Part shown: positions 19,505 to 30,191 of the stretch, in pieces | Numbering within the stretch: position 1 is the stretch's first letter | Layout of the letters: each line of letters starts with the position of its first letter | NCBI GenBank assembly: GCA_031292195.1 | Contig: JARLHP010000026.1 | Location: forward strand, 1-64,000 | From: Syntrophobacteraceae bacterium | Lineage (GTDB): Bacteria > Desulfobacterota > Syntrophobacteria > Syntrophobacterales > Syntrophobacteraceae | Direction of reading: 5' to 3' | DNA: 64,000 nt | Notes under the pieces: model-generated | Databases searched by the model: none | What the model was told of the DNA's origin: nothing | What the model saw: only the letters and a program-made list of their open reading frames with translations | Program-made: the position numbers and the translations under genes

Positions 19505-21134
19505 ATGTTGTCAACAAATAGAAATGTCCGGTTTTATAGCACATGAATTGTCCTCTTTTCGTTGTGTGCGTCAAGCTCTGTAAACTCGGTCAGCCGTCCT
19601 GGCTGAGTCCTTTTTAGGGACTTTGTGCGGTCCGCCCCTTTCTCCCTTCTTTGTAGGCTTTTGCGCACGGGGGGCACCGGCAAGGACCGGCCACCGGATG
19701 CCGATCAGGAGTTCGGACCACAAACCGGCTTAGCGCCCGTTATGGGGGTCCCTGTGGCAGAGCAGCGTTTTCAGGGGGGACCCGTTACGGGCGCAAGCTG
19801 GTTGGTTGGGCTGAACTCCTGATCGGCTACTTACTGCCGATTGTTTGGGCATGGCTCGTATGCCCTTCTCGCCCGCTCGCACGAGGCCTCTCTTTTGTTT
19901 CAATTTCTTTGAGTTCTCCCTCCGGGCCGTAGCAAGCCAGCCGACGCGGGCCGTGAAAGATGGACAGTTTACCTTCCGGATTACGATGAACTTTTACCGT
20001 GACCTTTACATAGTGCATTCGATATTGGTCCGGCGGGATTTGGAGTTTTAGCCTTTCGAAGGAAACACAGTTGTCTTTGCCCACCACGCGTTCGTGCTGC
20101 TCGCATAGAATGTCGTCAAGGTCATGGCCTATAAAGGCGACGAATGCCGATCCTTCCTCCATGGCGGGTTGCATGAACTCCTCGTTAAACGCCCGCAGAT
20201 AATGGTCGCTTAAATACCGGTTGGCCCCCTCCATATCTTTTATGCCGGCCAGGGCCAACTCTTTGGGAAGACGTTCCTGATGAGTACGAAACATTCGCTC
20301 ACAACGCCCACGAGCCTCGGGAGAATAAGCCGGAATCATGTGGACACCCAGGTTCTTCATGGCTCGTCCAAATTGAGTCAGATTCACCTTGTCAACTTTG
20401 CCCCCGGCCTCCGGAGTCGTCCAATAGTGACTGCCCCGATCTGTGTAGGAGGAAGAGAATAGACCCCGGTTCTCAATCACCTCCTTTACCCCCTGAAAGC
20501 TGCTCAGTGTGCCCTCCTCTTCGACAAAGAAAAGGGAATAGTGCTCGTTGGTCGCATCATCCATGGTCAGGATCAAATCCCACTGCATGCTTGGCACCCA
20601 TTCATGCTTGCTGCCGTCTTGATGCAGCATCATCCCGGGCCAGGCTGCCCGTTCCCTGCGTTTTCTGTGTTTTCCGCGACCCGGCGCCTTGGTGATCAAT
20701 CCCGCATCTTGGAGGCGGCACTTGACCCAGGTATAACTGCGGGCTCCTCCATCCTTCAGATACCAGCCATAAAAGTGCTTGGCGTTCCAACCCCGGTGGC
20801 GTTGCTTATAACGTTCCAGCAACTCAAAAACCTCATCGACAGGTGCTCTACGATGAGATGGGTGAGATAGCCGCTTATCGAGTAATCCGTCGAATCCGAA
20901 TTCTTCGTATCGATCAACCTGGCGACGAAAGGTCTTCTCGCACACTCCAAGCATTCGCGCCGCTTCCTCCTGGGTCAAGCGCCCTTCCTGCCAGCCTCCG
21001 TACGCCTCTTCGAAACGCATTTTCCGCACCTCCTGCAGCAACTCTGTCCGTCTCACTGGCCCCCTCCTTCGGAGACCTATCAGAACCGGACATTTCACGT
21101 GCTACAAGTGCGGACATTTTATTTGCTCGCTACA
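19505..21134. mobile_element. ISNCY-like insertion sequence (~1.63 kb) with imperfect terminal inverted repeats and 14-bp flanking direct repeat
   Basis: Left end TGTTGTCAACAAATAGAAATGTCCGGTTTTATAGCAC; right end GTGCTACAAGTGCGGACATTTTATTTGCTCGCTACA (imperfect inverted match); CAGAAGGGCAATTT at 19491-19504 and 21135-21148. Confidence 0.85.
19827..21098 (-). CDS. ISNCY-type DDE transposase with HTH
   Basis: RLTQEEAARMLGVCEKTFRRQVDRYEEFGFDGLLDKR; integrase-like LHQDGSKHEW, LTMDDATNEHYSLFFVEEEGT, SYTDRGSHYWTT, PAYSPEARGRCERMFRTHQERLPKELALAGI. Confidence 0.92.
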   Translation of the reverse strand: MKCPVLIGLRRRGPVRRTELLQEVRKMRFEEAYGGWQEGRLTQEEAARMLGVCEKTFRRQVDRYEEFGFDGLLDKRLSHPSHRRAPVDEVFELLERYKQRHRGWNAKHFYGWYLKDGGARSYTWVKCRLQDAGLITKAPGRGKHRKRRERAAWPGMMLHQDGSKHEWVPSMQWDLILTMDDATNEHYSLFFVEEEGTLSSFQGVKEVIENRGLFSSSYTDRGSHYWTTPEAGGKVDKVNLTQFGRAMKNLGVHMIPAYSPEARGRCERMFRTHQERLPKELALAGIKDMEGANRYLSDHYLRAFNEEFMQPAMEEGSAFVAFIGHDLDDILCEQHERVVGKDNCVSFERLKLQIPPDQYRMHYVKVTVKVHRNPEGKLSIFHGPRRLACYGPEGELKEIETKERPRASGREGHTSHAQTIGSK

Positions 21135-21821
21135 CAGAAGGGCAATTTGATTGACAGAGGAATTATCGTGATGATAACGTGAAAGGCTAAGTGATCCACA
21201 GGCTGTCAATTTTAACGATTCCGCGACTGTTGGCGTAACTGCGACTGTGCAAAAAGAAGGTTGTAGTGGGCTTTTCAAGGTACTGTTGCGGGATAAGTTC
21301 CGCGGTTTTCAGAGGGAAAACCGGACGGAGGTGGAGGTTGGCCAGTGCCGGGACTTTAGGAACACTGATAACATGTTGGTTTGCTTTGAATCCTCGTGCT
21401 AGAGTTCACTGTTTTGCCACCGTAGGCGATAAAGCCACAGTCGGTTTTATTGCCCCTCGTCGAAGCTGTCGCTGGTTTTTAAAAATTTCCCGAAAACATG
21501 AAAGATTCTTAACGCTTCAATTTGCTGTGTCCGATCTCTTTTCTGGGGCGATTGGATCAACACGGCGTCAGGTCATCATGAGGCACAAGAGCGGGGCCGC
21601 CCCGTTTTTAGACGGGGTTTTATCGAGGACGAAACTTCAGTCGGAGCGTCACCCCGGCAATCTTTTAGCCGCGGTCCATGGTCTCAAAGATCTTGAAGTT
21701 TCATATAAGCGGTAAATATAATTAGAATTGAGTGAGGAAGAAAAAGGAAGGAGGGCGTTGGCTTATTGTAATACCTGACCTTTGGACATCAGTTTCACCC
21801 AAAAGGAGTGAAAGGAACAAA

Positions 21822-22511
21822 ATGAATTGTTGGAAACCGTTTTGCGTTGTTGTGTTAGTCGTGTTTTGGGGAACGCTGGCAACGGGCAATGTGTTTGCAG
21901 GCAACCAGTCTGGTGGCGGTGGTGGACATAGCGGTGGACATAGCGGTGGACACGGTGGTGTACACGGTGGCGTACACGGTGGCGGAATGGGGCATCCGGG
22001 AGGTATGCATAGGAGTTTCGGACAGAGTGGTGGCGCCCGAGGAAGAGGTGGCAGTTTCCAAGGCGCCGGTAGTGCTCATGGCAGGGGCGCTTCAGTGTCG
22101 GGTTATCATGGGAATTCACATGGTCGAGGTGGCAGCTATAATCATCATGGATCCTACTCCCATGGTGGGCATGGCGGTTACTACAGGCATGGAGGCTATG
22201 CACACGGCGGCAGGGGAGGTTATAGTGCACGCTATGCTCGTGGCGCCCATTACCATCACGGATACTACCATTATGGCTGGCATGGGCATCACGGAAGGTA
22301 TTGGTACTATGGTGGCTGGGCATATCCCACAGCCTTCGTGTATGATGCTTTTTGGATGTCATATCCAAGCATTGTAGTAGGTGTTCCGTTCTATTGGCCG
22401 TCTTATAATGTCTACATCATGCCAGGATTAGATGGATATTATCAGTACGGTCCTACTGAGAATGGACCTTGGGTAGAACGCTCACCTGCCGCGTCGCCGA
22501 ACGGCTATTAA
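21822..22511 (+). CDS. Exported Gly/His-rich low-complexity protein
   Basis: Signal peptide MNCWKPFCVVVLVVFWGTLATGNVFA; GGHSGGHSGGHGG repeats; RBS AAAGGAG. Confidence 0.75.
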   Translation: MNCWKPFCVVVLVVFWGTLATGNVFAGNQSGGGGGHSGGHSGGHGGVHGGVHGGGMGHPGGMHRSFGQSGGARGRGGSFQGAGSAHGRGASVSGYHGNSHGRGGSYNHHGSYSHGGHGGYYRHGGYAHGGRGGYSARYARGAHYHHGYYHYGWHGHHGRYWYYGGWAYPTAFVYDAFWMSYPSIVVGVPFYWPSYNVYIMPGLDGYYQYGPTENGPWVERSPAASPNGY

Positions 22512-22739
22512 TATATCAACTAAACCAAAAGGAGGGAATGTGAGATGAGATGACGTTGTTTGCCCTCGGAATTGTTTAGGTGCTGTTTGCTTTCTTTGCC
22601 ATTCAGAGATGTGAACCGATGCCGGCTGGAAAGGCGGGAGCAGCCCCGCCACCACCCATCCAAGTTGCGAAGGTGAAATCCTCCGTCGATTTTGTATATG
22701 TATGCTCAGGTAGTACATTTTTCAAGTCAGGATCTATAG

Positions 22740-22772
22740 GAGCCGGCGAGAGAGTGCCGGCGCTTTTTCTTT
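22740..22772 (+). terminator. Rho-independent terminator-like hairpin
   Basis: GCCGGCGAGAGAGTGCCGGCGCTTTTTCTTT. Confidence 0.65.
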
Positions 22773-22872
22773 GTGCGCCCGGCAAGGCGGGTGAGATGAG
22801 TTCGATATCCGTGCGATCCCCATCCGTGTTGTCTCAAGATTCACAGTCAATACCCCGCCATGCCCCACGCAC

Positions 22873-23090
22873 GGTAAATTTGTTCTCACGCAAACAACAG
22901 GAAAATCCACCACGGAGACACAGAGGCACAGAGAATTCTTTTTTTGACCGGCCGGGAGACGACGGCCGGTCAAAAGGGCAGGCCTTCGGCGGATAGGCGG
23001 CAGGCACACCGAACCACGGCGGAAGGGGCCATCGGACCGGAATGGGTCTTAACCTGGCGCGCTGACAATAAATTTCCGTTGGAACGGAAT
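22873..23090. repeat. Interspersed repeat family R1, copy A
   Basis: GGTAAATTTGTTCTCA...CAGGAAAATCCACCACGGAGACACAGAGGCACAGAGA...GACCGGCCGGGAGACGACGGCCGGTC...ATAAATTTCCGTTGGAACGGAAT; shared with 57917 and 62445. Confidence 0.9.
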
Positions 23091-23152
23091 GGTCCTGATG
23101 CCCCACGAGCCCTCCGCACCCTGCCCGGCTCGACTCCTCCGGCGGGGATGGT

Positions 23153-23821
23153 TCATGGCGCAAAGGCGGCCCGATCGAAGTCGAGCAGGTTGCCTATGCG
23201 ATCCAGGTGGATGTCCGCGGAGGGATAGCGGTCCAGGAGCCCGGGTTCGTTGGCATGGCGGCCTTGCTTGACAAAGACGGTAGTCACCCGTTTTCCCCAG
23301 ATTTTTTTTATGGCCGCAAGGATCCGCAGCTTGTCGTCGACCATCACATAACGATCAGCGGGATAGTGTCGCTCAACGTCTGCCAGCATATCCTCCTTGT
23401 GGACATAGATGAGCACGCGGTCCTCGAAGGTATCCCACAGGCCGGAGCGCTCGACCTTTCGGGGCTGGAAGACGGCGTCGCCATCCGACAAGATGACCGG
23501 CGGCCCCCACCTGCGCACGTGGAGAACGGCGTCCAGGGCATGGGGATAGAGGCGTCGGGCAAAAGGATAATCCACCAGCCAGCCGGAAACCCTGAGCACC
23601 CTTGGATTGCACAAGGCCTCCAGCCTGTAGCGTTCGAGCGCTCCCAGGTAGTCGGCATAACCGAGTTGGACGCGAAGCTCTTCCAGGAGCTGGAAATAAC
23701 GGTCCCGGGCCTGTGGACTCAAAAAGCCGGCCAGATGGCTGCGCATATCCCGCTCCACATGATCATTATCCAAAAGTGTATTGTCCACGTCGAACAGGAA
23801 CACGATTTGATGTTTTGCCAT
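23153..23821 (-). CDS. HAD superfamily hydrolase
   Basis: VFLFDVDNTLLDNDHVERDM...VILSDGDAVFQPRKVERSGL...YVMVDDKLRILAAIK. Confidence 0.9.
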   Translation of the reverse strand: MAKHQIVFLFDVDNTLLDNDHVERDMRSHLAGFLSPQARDRYFQLLEELRVQLGYADYLGALERYRLEALCNPRVLRVSGWLVDYPFARRLYPHALDAVLHVRRWGPPVILSDGDAVFQPRKVERSGLWDTFEDRVLIYVHKEDMLADVERHYPADRYVMVDDKLRILAAIKKIWGKRVTTVFVKQGRHANEPGLLDRYPSADIHLDRIGNLLDFDRAAFAP

Positions 23822-23846
23822 GCCCACGTCCCTGTCGGCCCCGGGA

Positions 23847-24608
23847 TCAGGCCGCCAATTTTTCCCGGTCGGAGCGCAGCCAATCCTCGAAGCGAGTGGT
23901 CCCGAGTCGGGCGTCATCACCGGGAGGGAGTGTGTTCTCGCTCACCTGGATTCCGTAGTAAGGCGCGTGCGGGTCAGTGAGAACCTGGCGCGGATCCCGG
24001 TGTGCGGCCAGGTAGAGCTGTGCGAGTCTATCCAGACGAAACGGCCGCGGCCCACCAACTTCCACGACGCCGTTAAGCGGCGCGCCGGTTGCGGTGCGGC
24101 CCACCTCCGCGGCGACATCGCCGGCCGCCATGGGCTGGATGAGCACGGGCGGCAAGCGCACATTGCCGCCGTCGGTGGCAATGTCGGCGATACTGGGGAC
24201 GAATTCGAAGAACTGGGTCGCGCGGACAATCGAGTAGGGGATGGAAGAACGCTCGATCAAATGTTCCTGAGCGATTTTGGCCCGGAAGCAGCCGCTTTGG
24301 AGCAGACGCTCGGCTCCCACCACCGATAAGGCGACGTGATGTCCCACGCCCGCGGCCGCGCCACCGGCGAGGAGGTTACGGGTCGATGTCTCGAAGAACT
24401 CCATCACGGCCGCGTCTTCCCACGAAGGAGAGTTGGATACGTCGACGACCACCGAAGCGCCGGCCAGCGCCTCGGCCAGTCCCTTGCCGGTAATGGTGTC
24501 GACGCCCGAGGAGGGGGATGCCGCCACGACCTCATGCCCCTGGCGACGCAGGTACCTTACGAGCTTTGTACCGATAAGCCCGCTACCGCCGTTGACCACA
24601 ATCTTCAT
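23847..24608 (-). CDS. NmrA/SDR-like NAD(P)-binding protein
   Basis: MKIVVNGGSGLIGTKLVRYLRRQGHEVVAASPSSGVDTITGKGLAEALAGASVVVDVSNSPSWED. Confidence 0.92.
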   Translation of the reverse strand: MKIVVNGGSGLIGTKLVRYLRRQGHEVVAASPSSGVDTITGKGLAEALAGASVVVDVSNSPSWEDAAVMEFFETSTRNLLAGGAAAGVGHHVALSVVGAERLLQSGCFRAKIAQEHLIERSSIPYSIVRATQFFEFVPSIADIATDGGNVRLPPVLIQPMAAGDVAAEVGRTATGAPLNGVVEVGGPRPFRLDRLAQLYLAAHRDPRQVLTDPHAPYYGIQVSENTLPPGDDARLGTTRFEDWLRSDREKLAA

Positions 24609-25088
24609 AGCGACCCGACCGGTTGTGGTTTTACCGATCGGGTCCTGTTTTTCAACCTTTCGCACTCTCATGATTTTACTCTTACTCCTTCTGCTTGATT
24701 TTATTAAGTATCAGGCAAAAAGTGTCAAGCCGGCCGGGCGAGTTCGATGAACCGCTTCATGAAGGGGCTAAAACGAGAGCGTCCATAGTGGCACCCCCGG
24801 CAATGATTACAGTAACTATTTGAAGACACTTATAATAAGTGAGGGAAACCCATGGAGACCTTGGATGATCTTCTTTAATGTCGTGGTGCAAACCGGGGTC
24901 CCGGGCTTTATTCCGGAAGGAAGATGAAGGCCGGCGCACTCTTTTGGAACATTCCGGCCGCGGGTAGGCGTTCCCGGAATCAAATTTGAAGGCCGGAAGG
25001 AGGTCATCCTGGTGGGCCACGACTACGCGGGGATGATCATCGAGGCCGTAGCCAACAAACCCGCCCTTGCATCTTAAAAGAAAAGCGA

Positions 25089-25224
25089 TAAGGCATAGGA
25101 CGTATTGGACGTATTGGACGAATAAAAAGCAGGGGGGAGCGAACCGGCCATGGGTAGCCCATGGACCCGGAGACTGCGACACCACGTGTTCTCCCATAAC
25201 TTGGTCCCACCCGCTGAATCCTGT
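25089..25224. repeat. Interspersed repeat family R2, copy A
   Basis: AAGGCATAGGACGTATTGGACGTATTGGACGAATAAAAAGCAG...CCATGGGTAGCCCATGG...; related to 44075-44202. Confidence 0.8.
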
Positions 25225-25370
25225 GCGCGGTTTCGGGCCGGCCACTCAGAGTTTTCACCGCAACACCTCAAAACCTTACAAAAATGTGAGTTTACCCTTC
25301 CATTTTGTCAGTTTGCGCGTGGCGGCAGAGGCTGTCCGCCGCACCTCCCGGTAGCGAAAAATATAAATGA

Positions 25371-26285
<915 letters not shown>

Positions 26286-26296
26286 GAGAAGCCCAA

Positions 26297-26653
26297 ATGA
26301 TAATGATCAAGTCGATAGTAAGGCCGGACAAAGTGGACAATGTGATGGCGGCCCTGATGGAAGCGGGGTTTCCGGCGGTGACCAGGATATCGGTTGTGGG
26401 CCGGGGCAAGCAGCGCGGAATAAAAATAGGCGAGATTACCTACGACGAGATCCCCAAGGAGCTTCTGCTGACGGTGGTAAACGATGGCGACAAGGATTTC
26501 GTGATCCGAACGGTCATTCGGGCGGCCAGAACGGGGGACAAGGGCGCATACGGCGACGGCAAGATCTTCGTAAGCCCGGTGGAGGAGGTCTACACCATCA
26601 GTTCGGGCATCAAGGAATTGGCGGGCGGGGTGATGGAAGAGGTGAAGATATGA
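26297..26653 (+). CDS. nifI1: P-II family nitrogen regulator NifI1
   Basis: MIMIKSIVRPDKVDNVMAALMEAGFPAVTRISVVGRGKQRGIKIGEITYDEIPKELL...GDGKIFVSPVEEVYTI; located between nifH and nifD. Confidence 0.95.
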   Translation: MIMIKSIVRPDKVDNVMAALMEAGFPAVTRISVVGRGKQRGIKIGEITYDEIPKELLLTVVNDGDKDFVIRTVIRAARTGDKGAYGDGKIFVSPVEEVYTISSGIKELAGGVMEEVKI

Positions 26654-27030
26654 AAGAGGTCATGGCCATAGTTCGCATGAACATGATGAACAAGACCAAG
26701 CGGGCGCTCCTGGATAGCGGGATATCGTCGATGACCGCCAAGGACGTCCTGGGAAGAGGCAAAGGGCTGGTTGACACTTCGGTTTTGGAAGGGGTCGAAA
26801 AGGGCTACGAGGAGGCCATGGCGCAATTGGGGCAGAACCAGCGGCTGATCCCCAAGCGGATGTTGATCGTGGTAGTGCCCGACAACCTGGTGGACACCAC
26901 GGTCAAAACGATCATCAAGGCCAATCGCGCCGGAAAGTCCGGAGACGGAAAAATTTTCGTGATGCCCGCACTCGATTCGATCAGCGTACGCACCGGAGAG
27001 ACCGGTACCGGAACACTTGACGAGGCCTGA
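26650..27030 (+). CDS. nifI2: P-II family nitrogen regulator NifI2
   Basis: MKEVMAIVRMNMMNKTKRALLDSGISSMTAKDVLGRGKG...IPKRMLIVVVPDNLVDTTVKTIIKANRAGKSGDGKIFVMPALDSISVRTGETG. Confidence 0.95.
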   Translation: MKEVMAIVRMNMMNKTKRALLDSGISSMTAKDVLGRGKGLVDTSVLEGVEKGYEEAMAQLGQNQRLIPKRMLIVVVPDNLVDTTVKTIIKANRAGKSGDGKIFVMPALDSISVRTGETGTGTLDEA

Positions 27031-27059
27031 TAGTAACAGGGCTCAAGCGGAGAACTACA

Positions 27060-28712
27060 ATGGTAGCCAATAAGACAAACCCGGCCACGGAGATCGACTC
27101 GGTCGATCCCAACGAACTGAAGGCGGAACTTGTCGCGAAATACCCGACCAAGGTGGGGCGCAAGCGGGCCAAGCAAATCGTGATCAACAGGGTGGACGAG
27201 TGCGGGGAAGTGCCGGAAATGGGCGCCAACGCCCGGACCATCCCCGGCATAATCACCCAGCGGGGCTGCAGCTATGCGGGCTGCAAGGGGGTGGTGCTGG
27301 GGCCCACCCGGGACATCATTAATCTCACCCACGGCCCCATCGGGTGCGGCTTTTACTCCTGGCTCACCCGACGCAACCAGACCCGGCCCGATGGCCCGGA
27401 GGACGCAAATTTCATGACCTACTGCTTCTCGACCGACCTGCAGGACGAAGACATCGTTTTCGGGGGCGAAAAGAAGCTGCGGCAGGCCATTCGCGAACTC
27501 TACGAGAACTTCAAACCCAAGGCCATAGGCATCTTCTCCACCTGTCCGGTGGGGCTTATCGGCGACGACGTCCACGCCGTGGCCCGCGAAATGAAAGAAG
27601 AGCTGGGGATAAACATCTTCGGTTTCAGCTGCGAGGGCTACAAGGGCGTGAGCCAGTCGGCGGGCCACCACATAGCCAACAACGGCCTTTTCAACCACGT
27701 GGTGGGGCTCGACAACACGCCCAAGGAAGGAAAGTTCAAGATCAACCTTCTTGGCGAGTACAACATCGGCGGCGACGCCTTCGAGATCGAACGGATATTG
27801 GAGGAGGCCGGAATCACGCTGGTCACGACCTTCAGCGGCAATTCCACCTATGACAAGTTTGCCAATTCTCACATGGCCGATCTCAACACCGTGATGTGCC
27901 ACCGATCGATCAACTACGTAGCCGAAATGATGGAGAAAAAATACGGCATCCCCTGGATCAAGGTCAATTTCATAGGGGCCGCTTCGACAGCGAAGACTCT
28001 TCGAAAGATCGCAAACTATTTCGAGGACGAGGAACTGATCGAGCGAGTGGAAAAGACGATTGCAGAGGAAATGGTGGAGGTGGAGAAAGTGCGGCTGGAA
28101 GTGAAGTCGCGGTGCGAAGGCAAGACCGCCATGCTGTTTGTGGGCGGCTCACGCGCCCATCACTACCAGGACCTTTTTGCCGAAATCGGGATGAAGACGG
28201 TGGCCGCGGGCTACGAGTTCGCCCATCGCGACGACTACGAGGGGCGCACCGTTCTTCCCAATATCAAGGTGGACGCCGACAGCCGAAACATCGAGGAACT
28301 TCATGTGGAGCCCGATCCCGAAAGATACAGCCCCAGGAAATCGGAAGAGGCGCTGGAGCGGCTCAAGGCCAAGGGGTTCCGGTTCAAGGACTACGACGGC
28401 ATGATGCCGGAGATGGAAAGCGGGACCCTGATCGTCGACGATATTTCGCAGTACGAGTCGGAAAAACTGATTGAAAAGTATAAGCCCGACATTTTCTGCG
28501 CGGGCATCAAGGAAAAATACGCCATCCAGAAGAAGGGCGTGCCCATGAAGCAGCTCCATAGCTACGATTCCGGCGGACCGTACGCCGGGTTCAAGGGGGC
28601 GATCAACTTCTGGCGGGAAATAGACCGCATGGTCAACAGCAAGGTCTGGAGCTATCTCAAGGCGCCGTGGCAGGAATCCCCGGAGTTGACCGCCACATAC
28701 GCCTGGGAATAG
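27060..28712 (+). CDS. nifD: Nitrogenase alpha chain
   Basis: RGCSYAGCKGVVLGPTRDIINLTHGPIGCGFYSW; FeMo-co ligands in MCHRSINYV and KQLHSYDSGGPYAGFKGAINF. Confidence 0.97.
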   Translation: MVANKTNPATEIDSVDPNELKAELVAKYPTKVGRKRAKQIVINRVDECGEVPEMGANARTIPGIITQRGCSYAGCKGVVLGPTRDIINLTHGPIGCGFYSWLTRRNQTRPDGPEDANFMTYCFSTDLQDEDIVFGGEKKLRQAIRELYENFKPKAIGIFSTCPVGLIGDDVHAVAREMKEELGINIFGFSCEGYKGVSQSAGHHIANNGLFNHVVGLDNTPKEGKFKINLLGEYNIGGDAFEIERILEEAGITLVTTFSGNSTYDKFANSHMADLNTVMCHRSINYVAEMMEKKYGIPWIKVNFIGAASTAKTLRKIANYFEDEELIERVEKTIAEEMVEVEKVRLEVKSRCEGKTAMLFVGGSRAHHYQDLFAEIGMKTVAAGYEFAHRDDYEGRTVLPNIKVDADSRNIEELHVEPDPERYSPRKSEEALERLKAKGFRFKDYDGMMPEMESGTLIVDDISQYESEKLIEKYKPDIFCAGIKEKYAIQKKGVPMKQLHSYDSGGPYAGFKGAINFWREIDRMVNSKVWSYLKAPWQESPELTATYAWE

Positions 28713-28737
28713 GGCCGGAAGAGGAAGGACCAGTTTC

Positions 28738-30114
28738 ATGCTGCTAAGACACACTACAAAAGAAATCAAGGAACGACAGGCGCTGGCCGTGAACCCGGCC
28801 AAGACCTGTCAGCCGATCGGGGCGATGTACGCAGCCCTGGGCATTCACAACTGCCTGCCGCACAGCCATGGATCACAGGGTTGCTGCGCCTATCACCGCA
28901 GCACCCTCACCCGCCATTACAAAGAACCGGTAATGGCAGGCAGCAGTTCATTTACCGAGGGGGCTTCCGTGTTTGGCGGCCAGGCCAACCTGCTTCAGGC
29001 CATAGACACGATTTTCACCGTCTACGACCCGGATGTGATCGCCGTCCACACCACCTGTCTTTCGGAGACGATCGGCGACGACATCCCGCAGATCGCCAAG
29101 AAGGCGGAAGCCGACGGCAAGATCCCCGCGGGCAAGTATGTCATACACGCCAACACCCCGAGCTACGTGGGGACGCACGTGACGGGCTTTGCCACCATGA
29201 CCAAGGCGATGGTCGATTATTTTGCGGAAGCAAACGGCCACAAGGTCGACCAGATCAATATCATCCCCGGCTACGTCGAACCCTCGGATATGGAGGAAAT
29301 AAAGCGGATCGTGACCGAGCTGGGATTACGGTCGGTAATGTTTCCGGATACCTCCAATGTCTTGAATCGGCCTCAGACCGGCAGGTTCGACATGTTTCCC
29401 AAGGGCGGGACAACCGTCGAGGCGATCAGGAGCAGCGGAAATAGCAGGGCAACAATCGCCCTGGGCAGGCTGGCTTCCGGCCCGGCGGCCCGGGCCCTTG
29501 ACTCCAAGTGCAAGGTGGGGTGCGAAATTCTGGAGCTGCCCATTGGCCTGGCGGCAACCGATGTCTTCGTAGACACCCTGCGAAGAATCGGCGGAGTGAG
29601 CGTGCCCGAATCGATCAACACCGAACGCGGGCGGATGCTCGATATCATCACCGATATGCATCAGTATTTTTACGGCAAGAAGGTGGGCCTGGTGGGCGAC
29701 CCGGATCAGCTCATCTCCCTTACCGAGTTCCTGGTTTCGATCGATATGTGGCCCGTTTACGTGGTGACCGGAACCAAGGGCAAGAAGTTCGAGGCGCGCA
29801 TAAAGGAAATCACGCGCGATGTTCCGCACGAGGTGAAGGTGGCGGCCGGCGGCGACATGTTCCTCTTTCATCAGTGGATAAAGAACGAACCGGTGGACCT
29901 CATGATGGGCAACACCTATTTGAAATACATCTCCAGGGACGAGGACATCCCGTTGGTGCGCTTCGGATTTCCCATTCTGGATAGGGTCGGCCACAGCTAT
30001 TTTCCGACCGTGGGATACCGGGGAGGCATGCGACTGCTCGAAAAAATCCTGGACGCGCTTCTGGACAAAAAAGACAAGGACGCCCCGGAGGAATCCTTCG
30101 AGCTGGTGCTGTAG
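28738..30114 (+). CDS. nifK: Nitrogenase beta chain (short N-terminus)
   Basis: NPAKTCQPIGAMYAALGIHNCLPHSHGSQGCCAYHRSTLTRHYKEPVMAGSSSFTEGASVFGGQANL. Confidence 0.97.
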   Translation: MLLRHTTKEIKERQALAVNPAKTCQPIGAMYAALGIHNCLPHSHGSQGCCAYHRSTLTRHYKEPVMAGSSSFTEGASVFGGQANLLQAIDTIFTVYDPDVIAVHTTCLSETIGDDIPQIAKKAEADGKIPAGKYVIHANTPSYVGTHVTGFATMTKAMVDYFAEANGHKVDQINIIPGYVEPSDMEEIKRIVTELGLRSVMFPDTSNVLNRPQTGRFDMFPKGGTTVEAIRSSGNSRATIALGRLASGPAARALDSKCKVGCEILELPIGLAATDVFVDTLRRIGGVSVPESINTERGRMLDIITDMHQYFYGKKVGLVGDPDQLISLTEFLVSIDMWPVYVVTGTKGKKFEARIKEITRDVPHEVKVAAGGDMFLFHQWIKNEPVDLMMGNTYLKYISRDEDIPLVRFGFPILDRVGHSYFPTVGYRGGMRLLEKILDALLDKKDKDAPEESFELVL

Positions 30115-30191
30115 AAAAACACTCAAACCGCTGGTTGGGCCGGGCGCTAAGCGGCCCAACGGCAACTCGTCATACCCGCGGGAGGAATGAA

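Noticed and set aside
23602-23980. ORFs overlapping the HAD hydrolase on the + strand (e.g. 23207-23980)
   Set aside because: Antisense to a HAD gene with intact DxD and downstream motifs.
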